DNA of 31,614 nucleotides from a virus: positions 1-31,614 of the IMG/VR virus record IMGVR_UViG_3300042465_004654; one strand, 5' to 3'. The notes under the pieces are model-generated. The model saw nothing but the letters and a program-made list of their open reading frames with translations, had not been told where the DNA came from and did not search any database. Both the position numbers and the translations under genes were made by a program. This document shows positions 12,661-21,016 of this stretch, piece by piece (position 1 is the stretch's first letter; every line of letters begins with the position of its first letter).

Positions 12661-14231
12661 TGGTCGCCTTCGTCCCTGGCGCCGTCCCGATTCCGCACCG
12701 CGCTGCAGTCGCGCAACTGGTCAGTGATGCCGACAAGTTCGCGCGGCTGCATCGAGTGCAGGACAAGGACAGCAAGCAGCTTGTGCCGTTCGTGCCGTTG
12801 CCGATGCAGGTCAAGATCTTCGAGGCGGTCAAGGCAGGTCACAAGCGCATCCTCATTCTCAAGGCGCGACAGGTCGCAGCAACGACCGGTGCGAAGATGG
12901 TGATGCACTGGAAGGCCTACACGACACCGCACGCAGCGATGCACGCGGTCATCAGCATGCGCGACGACAGCGCGGTCATGCTGCTTGACGACAATCGCCG
13001 ATGGCTTGACCAGCTTCCGGCGCTCTTGACCCGGCCGGTCGAGACCCGCGCTCGAGCTCGCCTCGTGTACGGCGACACCGGTGCAAGCCTACAGGCGTTC
13101 ACCAGCCGGTCTCAGACCGGCCTGCGTTCGTTCACGCCAGCGGCTGCGCTCATCTCCGAAGCTGCGTACGCTCCGGACTTGGAAGAGGTCTTGGCGCAGG
13201 TGGATGCGGCTGTAGGAGACGGCCTGCTCATCGTGGAGTCGACCGCCAACAACCCGGCCGACTTCTACAGCTCGCTTGTGCGTGGCGCGCCAGAGAACGG
13301 CTGGACTCTGCTCACGATGTTCTGGCATGAGCACCCGACCTATTGCGACGGCGCGAAGCTCATCCCGGATGACTTTGAGGCGAGCTTGACCGATGCGGAG
13401 AAGTCGCAGCGCGAAGCCTACGGTCTCAGCCTGGGCCAACTCCACTGGCGACGCCGCACATGTGCTCGGCTTGGCTCGGAGCACAAGTTCAGACGCGAGT
13501 ACCCGGCCTCGATCGATGACTGCTTCCTCGAGCGCGAGGGCGGCTACTACGGCGACGAGCTGCTTGCGCAGGTCAACGTGCTCGAACACGCGCTGCATGG
13601 AGAGAACGCGGGGCGAGAGATTGAGAAGCCACACCCGCATGACCGCTACGTCATGGGTGTAGACGTCGGCGGTGGCGTTGGTGGCGACTACAGCGCGCTT
13701 TGCGTCGTGTCCGTTGCAACGTCGCAGGTCGTCTACACAGAGCGCAACAACAAGGTCACGCCTTCAGCTTGGGCGCATCGCTGCATCCAGGTAGCGACCC
13801 GGTACAACCAGGCGCTAATGCTTGCCGAGAGCAACAACCACGGCCATGCGTTGCTGCTTGAGCTCCAGTCCTGCGGCTACAACGCACAATGGCGCGATCC
13901 GAAGACGGGAAAGCCTTGGGTCACGACGCTGCAGAGCAAACTCGATGCGTTCGACACGCTGCGTGAGTCGTTGCAGCTTGTGAAGATGCTTGACCGGCCA
14001 ACGTGGCTTGAGTTGCGCAGCCTCACGATCCCTCCGGGCAAGGTCGCGCCAGAGGCGCCCAAGGGCGCGCATGACGATGCGGCGATGGCGATGGCCTTGG
14101 CGTACCGTTGCCTGCGCGATGTGCCGTCAAGCTGGCGCACAACCGCGCTACAGTCGGGACGCACGCGGATAGACGACCTGCTCGCAGCATCCCGCGCGCG
14201 GCGCATTCGCTCCGCTGCCTTGCCCTTCTGA
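12660..14231 (+). CDS. Terminase large subunit (packaging ATPase/nuclease)
   Basis: A 523-aa packaging motor. The N-terminal ATPase shows PLPMQVKIFEAV, a Walker A-like ILKARQVAATT (about residues 65-75; the usual Gly is Ala) and a Walker B-like AALISEAAYA (about 163-172). A coupling motif follows in LIVESTANN. The C-terminal RNase H-like nuclease shows VMGVDVGGGVGGDYSALCVV (first Asp), LAESNNHG (Glu) and AHDDAAMAMALA (last Asp). It pumps DNA through the portal and cuts it at a headful or at cos. Length is typical. The start overlaps the small subunit's stop, and the portal follows after 6 bases. Confidence 0.93.
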   Translation: MVAFVPGAVPIPHRAAVAQLVSDADKFARLHRVQDKDSKQLVPFVPLPMQVKIFEAVKAGHKRILILKARQVAATTGAKMVMHWKAYTTPHAAMHAVISMRDDSAVMLLDDNRRWLDQLPALLTRPVETRARARLVYGDTGASLQAFTSRSQTGLRSFTPAAALISEAAYAPDLEEVLAQVDAAVGDGLLIVESTANNPADFYSSLVRGAPENGWTLLTMFWHEHPTYCDGAKLIPDDFEASLTDAEKSQREAYGLSLGQLHWRRRTCARLGSEHKFRREYPASIDDCFLEREGGYYGDELLAQVNVLEHALHGENAGREIEKPHPHDRYVMGVDVGGGVGGDYSALCVVSVATSQVVYTERNNKVTPSAWAHRCIQVATRYNQALMLAESNNHGHALLLELQSCGYNAQWRDPKTGKPWVTTLQSKLDAFDTLRESLQLVKMLDRPTWLELRSLTIPPGKVAPEAPKGAHDDAAMAMALAYRCLRDVPSSWRTTALQSGRTRIDDLLAASRARRIRSAALPF

Positions 14232-14237
14232 GGTCCC

Positions 14238-15917
14238 ATGCTCACACCTGCGCACGTTGCCGATATCGTCGGTCAACACGACCTGTACTGGACCAACCGG
14301 CGCGAAGAGATGCGCGAACTGCGTCGCCTCTACATGACGGACTTCTGGGCCAAGGAAGAGAACGTTGTCGAGGGCGTGCTGCGCACCGAGGTCCCGAAGG
14401 CCTACGCTGTCGTGGAGAGCTACCTTGGCTCGCTGTATGCCAAGAACCCGGCTGTCTTCGTGCAGCCCGATGTGCGCGCGCGCGGCAACGCAGACGTCGC
14501 TGAGGCAACCGCGAACCTGTACCTGCTCACGATCCGAGAGCAGCTCGAGGACGCGACCCGACTTGCGCTCATCTATCCGTGCTCGTTCATCAAGCTGAGC
14601 CCAGTCGAGAGCGTTGACCCGCTCAAGCGCGTGGCGTCCGCTGCGCTGCCTCCCTGGGAGGTCATTGTCGACGCCACGGCCTGCAGCTGGGACCAACAGC
14701 GCTACGTAGGTCACGTGTACCTGATGCCGCTCGACGAGGCTGCGGTGCGCTACGACCGGCCGGAGACCGACTTCTCGCCACGGGTGTACCAGAAGTGGAT
14801 CGACGCCAGCTCCACAATCGGTGGACGCACGATGCTCGGTCTGAACCCCAACGACAGCAGCGTGCCAACGAACGAGAAGTGGGTTCGCATCGTGGAGATG
14901 TACGACCTGCAGGCCGACAAGCTGCTCGTATGGAGCGAGGACTTCCGCAAGCCTGACACGTTCGTCTTCCAGGGCGTCAAGGTTCAGGTCGGCGCCCTCG
15001 AGGCGACCGCCGCAGCCGATGAGCGTGCGCCCGAAGCGGAGCTCCAGCACGAGACCACGGGCATTCCGTTCAAGTCCGCATCGGGCAGGCCCGTTGTGCC
15101 GATCATCCCGCTGTACTTCTCTCGGGACCCTGACACTCCGCTGCGAGGCTACAGCTTGCTTGCTCGCAGTCGTGACCAGTTCCGAGAGATGAACCTCATC
15201 CGAAGCTACCAAGCGCAGGGCGTTCGGCGCATGGCGCGGCAATGGATGGTACGCGCTGGCTTCTTGTCCGAGGATGCGGCTGCGAAGATCGCGCAGGGCC
15301 TCGACGGCGAGATGATTGAGGTCGACCTGCAGCCAGGTCAACCGCTCGACGGGAACATGACGCCGGTTCCACAAGCGCCGATCCCTGGCGACATCGCGGC
15401 CTACGCGGTCACGGTTGACAGCGACATCCGCGACGCTGGCCTCTTGGCGCCGTTCACGCGGGGCGAGGTCACGAAGTCAACGGCTACCGAACAGCAGCTG
15501 CTTGCGGCGTACACCTCGAGCGAGATCGGGCGCATGGCCCGCATCCGAGACAGCGTGATCACGGGCATCGCGTCGACGTACAACATCATCTTGTCGGTTG
15601 TCCTGGGCGACGAAGCAGAGCCGCTTGCCCTCCCGAACCCGGTCGGGCCGACCAACCTGAGCGCCGATGACCTGACAGGCGACTTCAGCTACTGGGCCGT
15701 TGACGCAGGCACCACGCCGATGAGCGACATGGCACGGCAACAGAGCCTGGAACGCTTGGCGCCGTTGCTGCTCTCGCTTGGTGCGCCACGTGAAGCGGTG
15801 CTCTCCGAGCTCGTCCGCGCCTACCAGCTGCCCGAAGCCTTCGCGAAAGCGGTCGAGGCCGCACAGCCCCCTACCCCCGAAGGGGCGCCCGCCCCGCTTC
15901 CGATCGAAGGAGTCTGA
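14238..15917 (+). CDS. Portal (head-to-tail connector) protein
   Basis: A 559-aa portal of podovirus type, which forms the dodecameric ring at the head vertex for packaging and tail attachment. Helpful signs are the N-terminal helical start (HVADIVGQHDLYWTNRREEM), a central stem and crown region (PIIPLYFSRDPDTPLRGYSLLARSRDQFREMN), TATEQQLLAAYTSSEIGRMARIRDSV, and a Pro/Ala-rich acidic tail (AQPPTPEGAPAPLP). It follows the large terminase, as in most tailed phages. The GAGGTCCC site precedes the ATG. Length agrees with T7-like connectors (about 530 aa). Confidence 0.88.
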   Translation: MLTPAHVADIVGQHDLYWTNRREEMRELRRLYMTDFWAKEENVVEGVLRTEVPKAYAVVESYLGSLYAKNPAVFVQPDVRARGNADVAEATANLYLLTIREQLEDATRLALIYPCSFIKLSPVESVDPLKRVASAALPPWEVIVDATACSWDQQRYVGHVYLMPLDEAAVRYDRPETDFSPRVYQKWIDASSTIGGRTMLGLNPNDSSVPTNEKWVRIVEMYDLQADKLLVWSEDFRKPDTFVFQGVKVQVGALEATAAADERAPEAELQHETTGIPFKSASGRPVVPIIPLYFSRDPDTPLRGYSLLARSRDQFREMNLIRSYQAQGVRRMARQWMVRAGFLSEDAAAKIAQGLDGEMIEVDLQPGQPLDGNMTPVPQAPIPGDIAAYAVTVDSDIRDAGLLAPFTRGEVTKSTATEQQLLAAYTSSEIGRMARIRDSVITGIASTYNIILSVVLGDEAEPLALPNPVGPTNLSADDLTGDFSYWAVDAGTTPMSDMARQQSLERLAPLLLSLGAPREAVLSELVRAYQLPEAFAKAVEAAQPPTPEGAPAPLPIEGV

Positions 15918-15918
15918 G

Positions 15919-16482
15919 ATGCCCCTTGAAGTGATGACCAAGCTCCCCGGTGAGTTGAGCAAAGCCGCGCGCGACAGCGACGAGATGGTCGGCATGGAGC
16001 TTGCCGCCATGGTCCCGAAGCCAGACCGGCCCTACAGCCCGAAGGTAGTCAAGGCGCTTGCCGAGACCCTCAAGGCCGTGCTCGAGGCGGTCGGCATCGA
16101 GGGCGTTGAGGTCGAAGAGTACACGGGCCCAGTCGCGCAGCTTGAGCCCGATGATGTGCGCTTCCTCGCCATGGTCGCTGCGATGGCTCAGGACTACGGC
16201 AAGCCGATCCCGGTCGAGCTCACCGACATCAAGGGCGACAAGGAGCTCACGGTCATCACCGCCCACTTGAAGGGCCTGGCCAACGACCCTCGCTTCAAGG
16301 CCTTCCTTGAGGTCGACCAAGAGCAGGCCGAACCGCTCGCCGAAGAGATGGCGATGGAAAAGCGCGGTGAGGTCGAGGTCGAAGGCGAGATGGAAGAAGG
16401 CGAGGGCGAAGAAGGCGAGGTTGAGATCGAGGTCAAGAAGAAGCCGAGCCCTGATGCTCTCTTCCGTTCTCGCATGCGCTGA
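15919..16482 (+). CDS. Head-region protein with acidic tail, unknown
   Basis: A 187-aa protein starting one base after the portal stop, with GAAGGAG upstream. Residues 1-130 contain helices (KVVKALAETLKAVLEAVG, DDVRFLAMVAAMAQDYGKPI). Residues 131-172 are an almost continuous Glu run (EEMAMEKRGEVEVEGEMEEG...), ending in KKKPSPDALFRSRMR. Acidic-tailed proteins between portal and capsid genes are often scaffold-associated or DNA-mimic-like, but no family is recognised. It may assist assembly together with the scaffold at 17133. Confidence 0.6.
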   Translation: MPLEVMTKLPGELSKAARDSDEMVGMELAAMVPKPDRPYSPKVVKALAETLKAVLEAVGIEGVEVEEYTGPVAQLEPDDVRFLAMVAAMAQDYGKPIPVELTDIKGDKELTVITAHLKGLANDPRFKAFLEVDQEQAEPLAEEMAMEKRGEVEVEGEMEEGEGEEGEVEIEVKKKPSPDALFRSRMR

Positions 16483-16490
16483 GGTTCACG

Positions 16491-17105
16491 ATGGCTTTCT
16501 TTCGCACGCTCACAAGCGCAGTCGGTGGTCTTGCGAAGAAGGCCGCCGAATCGGCGCTGGTCAACACAGTTGCCGAAGTGTTCGGCTTCGCTGGCGCGAA
16601 CCAGCGGCGCGTTGTGCCGACGGACTTCACGGTTCTACGGCAAGAGGGCGTCGGCGGAACCGTGTCGGCGATGCTGGGCCTCGAGGAAGCGATCGACCAG
16701 ATGCTTCCCGTGCGCTTCCAGTACACCGACCTGTGGGTGCGCCGGGATGGCTCCATCATCGGCGTGAAGGGCTTGCGCGTCGGCAACCCGCACGCGCTGT
16801 TCTACGGCCCGAACGGCCTACCGTACCTGCACATGTACATCGACCCGCAAAGCGCTTCGCAGAGCAACACGCTGCGCAGGCGGGCCGACGCGACACCGAG
16901 CGAGCGCGCCAACGGGCAGATGCCAGGTTGGCGGACGTTCATCGTTGGGCGCATCCGTGACCTTGAAGTGCTCGAACCCAAGGATGCGTTCGGGCGCCGC
17001 AAGCGGTTCAAGATCGCTCCAGGCTTCAACAAGGGCTACTACGACAGCTACGTGCTCAGGGCTGGCGATGTGAGCCGGAAGCGAGCGACCTGGGCTCAAG
17101 ACTGA
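16491..17105 (+). CDS. Head morphogenesis-region protein, unknown
   Basis: A 204-aa basic protein. The N-terminus is an amphipathic Ala-rich helix (FFRTLTSAVGGLAKKAAESALV), followed by mixed beta content (LWVRRDGSIIGVKGLRVGN, HALFYGPNGLPYLHMYID) and a basic C-terminus (GRRKRFKIAPGFNKGYYDSYV). GAGG lies 7 bases before the ATG. It stands between the acidic protein and the scaffold. I do not recognise it. An internal or head-assembly protein is likely from place alone. Confidence 0.55.
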   Translation: MAFFRTLTSAVGGLAKKAAESALVNTVAEVFGFAGANQRRVVPTDFTVLRQEGVGGTVSAMLGLEEAIDQMLPVRFQYTDLWVRRDGSIIGVKGLRVGNPHALFYGPNGLPYLHMYIDPQSASQSNTLRRRADATPSERANGQMPGWRTFIVGRIRDLEVLEPKDAFGRRKRFKIAPGFNKGYYDSYVLRAGDVSRKRATWAQD

Positions 17106-17132
17106 CATCACCCCCACGCAAGGAAGTCCATC

Positions 17133-17921
17133 GTGACCACTCCGACCGCAAGTGCGCCAAGCCAACCGTCAACCGCCCAAGCTGTGCTCGATCAAGCGAC
17201 TTCACTGCATGCCGATGCACCGGCGCCCACGCCAGAAGTCGAGTCCGCAGAAGTCGAGCTCGAAGTCGAGGCCGAAGGCAAGCCAGAACGGCGCGGCCTG
17301 TCCTGGGCGGATGCGCTCAAGCAGGTTCCGCCCGACATTCGCCAACTCATGAAGTCGATGCAGGCGGACTACACCAAGAAGACGCAGGAGCTTGCCAGCG
17401 AGCGCAAGAACTTCCTTGCTGAACGTGAAGCGCTGCTCAAGGGGCACGCTGAGCTCAAGGTCCCGGATTCACTTCCGGAGTACGACCCGTTCAACGAGTC
17501 GACGATCGCAGCGCGCATCGAGGCCGAGGTCACGAAGCGGTTGCAGGCTGTGCTCGAGCCGATGAAGCGGGAGTACGAACAGGTCAAAGCGGAAGAGACC
17601 TACAACAGCTTTCTTGCCGAGCACAGCGACCTGAAGACCGACACCGGCCTGCGCTCCGAGGTGCAGCATCTGCTCGAGACGAACGCAAGCCTGGACCTTG
17701 AGACAGCCTATTGGGCGGCGAAGGGCAAGCAGGCGCGGCAAGCTGCAGCCAAGGCCGCAGAGACCGACAAGGCGCGGCGCGCAGCGGAGCGTGAGGCTGC
17801 GCAGCGCGGGACCGGCCTGCCTCGCAAGGGCGCCGCGGCATCGCCTCCGGCGAAGGGTGAAGTCCGCTCGATGAGCGCGGCCGACATCTACGCTCTGGCG
17901 CAGTCGTTGCATCGACGTTGA
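17133..17921 (+). CDS. Scaffolding protein
   Basis: A 262-aa highly charged helical protein directly before the major capsid gene, the usual place of a scaffold. Residues 1-50 are Pro/Ala/Glu-rich and disordered. Residues 70-110 (MKSMQADYTKKTQELASERK) and 130-160 (RIEAEVTKRLQAVLEPMKREYEQVKAE, first 20 quoted as RIEAEVTKRLQ) form coiled coils. The C-terminus is basic and helical (AADIYALAQSLHRR), like scaffold tails that contact the coat protein. The start is GTG with AAGGAAG 7 bases upstream. It would direct procapsid assembly and then leave the head. Confidence 0.75.
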   Translation: MTTPTASAPSQPSTAQAVLDQATSLHADAPAPTPEVESAEVELEVEAEGKPERRGLSWADALKQVPPDIRQLMKSMQADYTKKTQELASERKNFLAEREALLKGHAELKVPDSLPEYDPFNESTIAARIEAEVTKRLQAVLEPMKREYEQVKAEETYNSFLAEHSDLKTDTGLRSEVQHLLETNASLDLETAYWAAKGKQARQAAAKAAETDKARRAAEREAAQRGTGLPRKGAAASPPAKGEVRSMSAADIYALAQSLHRR

Positions 17922-17922
17922 C

Positions 17923-18025
17923 GTTGCGCTACCGTTGCGCTGCGCGGACTACCCCTTTGCGGCGTCCTGTAGCGGCATCCGGTAGCGGACACGCCCCCAC
18001 AACCGACAACCAACCGCAAGGAGGG
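17923..18025 (+). promoter_or_regulatory. Structured leader of the capsid gene
   Basis: This 108-base gap holds GTTGCGCT twice (17923 and 17934, 11-bp step), GTAGCGG twice (17969 and 17982, 13-bp step) and a 7-bp inverted repeat CGCTACC / GGTAGCG (17927-17933, 17981-17987). An unstructured C/A-rich run then leads to the ideal Shine-Dalgarno AAGGAGGG (18018-18025), 4 bases before the capsid ATG. No good sigma70 promoter is seen. An mRNA-stabilising or processing role for high capsid expression is an inference. Confidence 0.4.
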
Positions 18026-18029
18026 CATC

Positions 18030-19064
18030 ATGCCCATCAACCCGTCGATTCTTTCGACTACGCTGCAGCTTCTGCGCGACAAGCTGATCGACAACAGCTT
18101 CGTTTCGCACCCCTTGTTCCGCGCCATCGAGCAGTCGGGCAACCTCGTCAAAGTCAACGGCGGTAGCCGCGTTGAGCAGCCCGTGATCTTCGGCGACCAT
18201 AGCCAGATTAGCGTGCTGAACAACGGCTTTGAGCCGGTCTCGCTCGCCGTGACCGACCCCTTCAACGCCGCGAAGTACGAATACTCGAACTTCACCCAGC
18301 CCATTGTGCTGAGCGCGGTGGAGAAGGCTGCGAACAAGGGCGACCTTGCCGTTGTGAACATCCTCGAGAGCAAGATGAAGAACGTCATGCTCTCGCTGAA
18401 GAAGGCCGTCAACGAGCAGGTCATCCGGGGCACCGGCACGATCAACACGCTCCAGACGCTCAACGGCAACGGTACTACCACCGTGGCCCCCAACACTACC
18501 GGCTGGCTCGAAGGCGTTGTCCGCAACAGCCAGGTCGACGTCGTCGGCGGTCTGGCCAAGACCACGTTCCGCGGTCAGAACTGGTTCAACCAGTTCTTCA
18601 ACAGCGGCGCGGCCTTCGACCTGAGCCATCTGGACCAGTTGATGATCAACTGCCAGCTGTTCCATCCCGGCGGCAAGTTCCCGGACATCATTCTGATGAG
18701 CCCGGCCTGCTATGGCGCCTTCCAGGCGCAGCAGCAGTCGCAGGTGCAGTACATCAGCGCGTCCGACCGCTCGAGCCTCGATGCTGACATGGTCGGCATG
18801 TGGCGTGGCGCGAAGATCTACGTCGACCCGAACCTGGGCTTCACCGCCAACGCGGGCTCGGCCATGGGTGCGCTGCCTGTCTCTGCATACGCGCTCAGCT
18901 CGGACATGTTCCAGCTGTACGCGGACGTCGACGGCTGGTTCAACCTCAGCGAGATGATGCCGGTTCCCGGCACCGCCACTGAGGCTGCACAGGTCTTCTG
19001 TCGCATGCAGCTCGTGACCGGTCACTTGGCCAGCCACGGCGTTCTCATCAACGCGGAGGCCTGA
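18030..19064 (+). CDS. Major capsid protein (HK97-type)
   Basis: A 344-aa protein in the canonical place after the scaffold. The N-terminus (INPSILSTTLQLLRDKLIDN) and E-loop-like stretch (GGSRVEQPVIFGDHS) precede long helices (VEKAANKGDLAVVNILESK). A P-domain and A-domain strand set follows (FPDIILMSPACYGAFQAQQQ, MWRGAKIYVDPNLGF), and it ends QLVTGHLASHGVLINAEA. These features and the length match HK97-fold coats of small podoviruses. It is preceded by the best ribosome site in the genome, consistent with its expected abundance. No N-terminal prohead-protease cut site is evident, in keeping with the separate scaffold. Confidence 0.88.
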   Translation: MPINPSILSTTLQLLRDKLIDNSFVSHPLFRAIEQSGNLVKVNGGSRVEQPVIFGDHSQISVLNNGFEPVSLAVTDPFNAAKYEYSNFTQPIVLSAVEKAANKGDLAVVNILESKMKNVMLSLKKAVNEQVIRGTGTINTLQTLNGNGTTTVAPNTTGWLEGVVRNSQVDVVGGLAKTTFRGQNWFNQFFNSGAAFDLSHLDQLMINCQLFHPGGKFPDIILMSPACYGAFQAQQQSQVQYISASDRSSLDADMVGMWRGAKIYVDPNLGFTANAGSAMGALPVSAYALSSDMFQLYADVDGWFNLSEMMPVPGTATEAAQVFCRMQLVTGHLASHGVLINAEA

Positions 19065-19069
19065 TTCAC

Positions 19070-19561
19070 ATGGCTACTTCGACTCTCATCCAGTACCTGC
19101 CCTCTGGTGAGTTGCCCGATACCAGCAACCGCAGCCAGACCGAGACCTTCATCGCGCGCGAGACCGTCGCCGTCGGTGACTGGGTTGCGTTCGACTACGC
19201 TGCGACCGACATCGGCAACATCACCCGCGGGATCTTCAAGGCCGACGGCAACAGCAGCCCGGTGCGCACCCCCTTCGGTGTCGTCATCGGCTCCGCAGAC
19301 CGGGACGCCAGCGGGACCCCGCTGTTCACCGCTGGTAGCCGCATCATCGTCTGCATCAGCGGTGTCGCCATCGCCAGCTGCAGCGACAACGGCGGCGCTG
19401 GCAACGCGATCGGCACCTTGCTGCAGATCACCAACACCGCTGGAACCGCTGATGTGGCCTCGGCCGCTTCCGCGCAGCCCGTGTGCGGCATCCTCAGCGA
19501 GACCATCGCCGCGGCGGCCGGCACCGTCCTGCGTCGCGTTGTGGTTGTCAAGCAGTTCTGA
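19070..19561 (+). CDS. Capsid decoration / head-stabilising protein
   Basis: A 163-aa protein, low in charge and rich in Ala, Thr, Gly and Ser, with beta strands (TVAVGDWVAFDYAATDIGN, GSRIIVCISGVAIASC, TVLRRVVVVKQF). This resembles small decoration proteins that cap the capsid after expansion. The gene follows the capsid by 5 bases, with GAGG near its start, and is itself followed by a hairpin at 19593. The identity is inferred from position, size and composition. Confidence 0.65.
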   Translation: MATSTLIQYLPSGELPDTSNRSQTETFIARETVAVGDWVAFDYAATDIGNITRGIFKADGNSSPVRTPFGVVIGSADRDASGTPLFTAGSRIIVCISGVAIASCSDNGGAGNAIGTLLQITNTAGTADVASAASAQPVCGILSETIAAAAGTVLRRVVVVKQF

Positions 19562-19592
19562 TCTCCGCTGCCCGGCCCAACCGGGTACACTG

Positions 19593-19619
19593 GCCCCGTC
19601 CGCTTCGCGCGGGCGGGGC
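19593..19619 (+). terminator. Hairpin after capsid block (partial terminator?)
   Basis: An 11-bp stem with one G-T pair, GCCCCGTCCGC / GCGGGCGGGGC, loop TTCGC, then TTCGTCGT. The weak T-tract suggests an attenuator or an mRNA 3' end stabiliser that keeps capsid messages in excess over tail messages. The strong ribosome site of the next gene (TAGGAGGGA) follows immediately. Confidence 0.55.
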
Positions 19620-19638
19620 TTCGTCGTAGGAGGGACCC

Positions 19639-21009
19639 GTGAACCTTGGCGACTTGATTGACTTCTGCGGCAACCTGCTCGACTACGATCCGACGAACGA
19701 TACGTACCGTTCGCAGCTCGTCGCGCTGCTCAACGAGGCGCAGACCCGGACGCTCACCGATCGGCCTTGGGACTTTGCACAGCGCGACCGCAGGCTGCAG
19801 GTCTGGACCGACACGACGCTACCGGTCACCGTGACCAACGGATCGGCGACGGTTGGCGGCGGTCCGTTCACCGTGTCGACGTCGGCGGTTCTGCCTGGCT
19901 CTCCGCTTGATCGGGCCGTCATCGAGATCACTGACAGCACAGCAACGACCTACACGCACCGCATCTCTTGGGTGCTCAACGGCGCGCAGCTGTACTTGGA
20001 CCGGCCGTTCATCGGTGTGACCGGCGCCTACACGGCGATCGTCAAGCGGCGGGAAGTCTACCTTCCCTCCGACTGCATGCAGGTGCAGAACGTCGGCGAC
20101 CCGTCGCAGGGCATCCCTGCCAAAGTCATGTTCCTGAGCAAGTTCGAGCGCGAAGACGCGAACTTGTACCCGGAGCTGCTCGGCACTGTCGAGGCCTACC
20201 TACCCAGCGAGGGCAAACGCATCCCGGCGCCGCAGACCCCTCGAGGCATCACGACGGTAGCAGCCGTCGGTCAAGGCGCGCGGACGATCAACGTCTACAT
20301 GGTCAACGTGCAAGGCATGCTGGCCACGAACTTCAAGGTCTACCGCTCCGATGTGAGCGATGGATGGGAGAGCGCGTTCAGCAAGGTTGCGACCTACAGC
20401 TTGAGCGACACCGAGACGCTGCGCTTCCAGCCCGAAGCGGTCGACGACACGACCGGCTTGTACCGTCGGTACTACTTCACCTGTCCAGAAGCGGGCATCC
20501 TCGCTCCTGTGCGCGTGCGAAGCGCAGGCGGACAAGGCTTTGCAGCGGCTGGCGTCGACACGATCAACCCGCAAGGCGGCGTCATCTTGGCCCCTGCGTT
20601 GGCTCTCAGCACGCTGCAGGCGCAGACGTTCCAGGCCTTGAGCGTGCGCTACGTCTGGGACCAGGCGGCCGCCTATCAGAGCATCCAGCTCTATCCGCAC
20701 CCAAGCGCAGATCAGCAGATCGATGTGCGGATGCTCATCGCTCCGAGTCGGATGCTCGAGGACCAAGACGCACCGCTTGTCCCGGCGGCCTATGCGCAGG
20801 CCATCGCCTACACGGCACTTGAGGCCTTGACGCTCAAGGTCGACAACGGCGCGCTATCGGCGGTCTACCAGCGCAAGAAGGATCTCATCATTCGAGGGAT
20901 GGAGCAGGCCTACCTGAAGGCCGTTCCCCGTCGGATCGTGAAGGGAACCCCGACGGCCGGCTATCGCTGGGTCACGAACCCCTACGGCCCGCTGCGGCTG
21001 CTTCCGTGA
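19639..21009 (+). CDS. Head-tail adaptor / tail tubular A-like protein
   Basis: A 456-aa protein with a GTG start and GGAGGGA site. The N-terminus (MNLGDLIDFCGNLLDYDP, then SQLVALLNEAQTRTLTDRPWDFAQRDRRLQV) and the C-terminus (AYAQAIAYTALEALTLKVDNG, RKKDLIIRGMEQAYLKA) are the helical parts typical of gatekeeper/adaptor proteins such as T7 gp11 and P22 gp4. The middle 200 residues are a beta-rich insertion (VTVTNGSATVGGGPFTVST, and fibronectin-like FKVYRSDVSDGWESAF). The length is more than twice T7 gp11, so the insertion may decorate the neck. It is followed after 7 bases by the nozzle gene. Confidence 0.7.
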   Translation: MNLGDLIDFCGNLLDYDPTNDTYRSQLVALLNEAQTRTLTDRPWDFAQRDRRLQVWTDTTLPVTVTNGSATVGGGPFTVSTSAVLPGSPLDRAVIEITDSTATTYTHRISWVLNGAQLYLDRPFIGVTGAYTAIVKRREVYLPSDCMQVQNVGDPSQGIPAKVMFLSKFEREDANLYPELLGTVEAYLPSEGKRIPAPQTPRGITTVAAVGQGARTINVYMVNVQGMLATNFKVYRSDVSDGWESAFSKVATYSLSDTETLRFQPEAVDDTTGLYRRYYFTCPEAGILAPVRVRSAGGQGFAAAGVDTINPQGGVILAPALALSTLQAQTFQALSVRYVWDQAAAYQSIQLYPHPSADQQIDVRMLIAPSRMLEDQDAPLVPAAYAQAIAYTALEALTLKVDNGALSAVYQRKKDLIIRGMEQAYLKAVPRRIVKGTPTAGYRWVTNPYGPLRLLP

Positions 21010-21016
21010 GGCTCTG

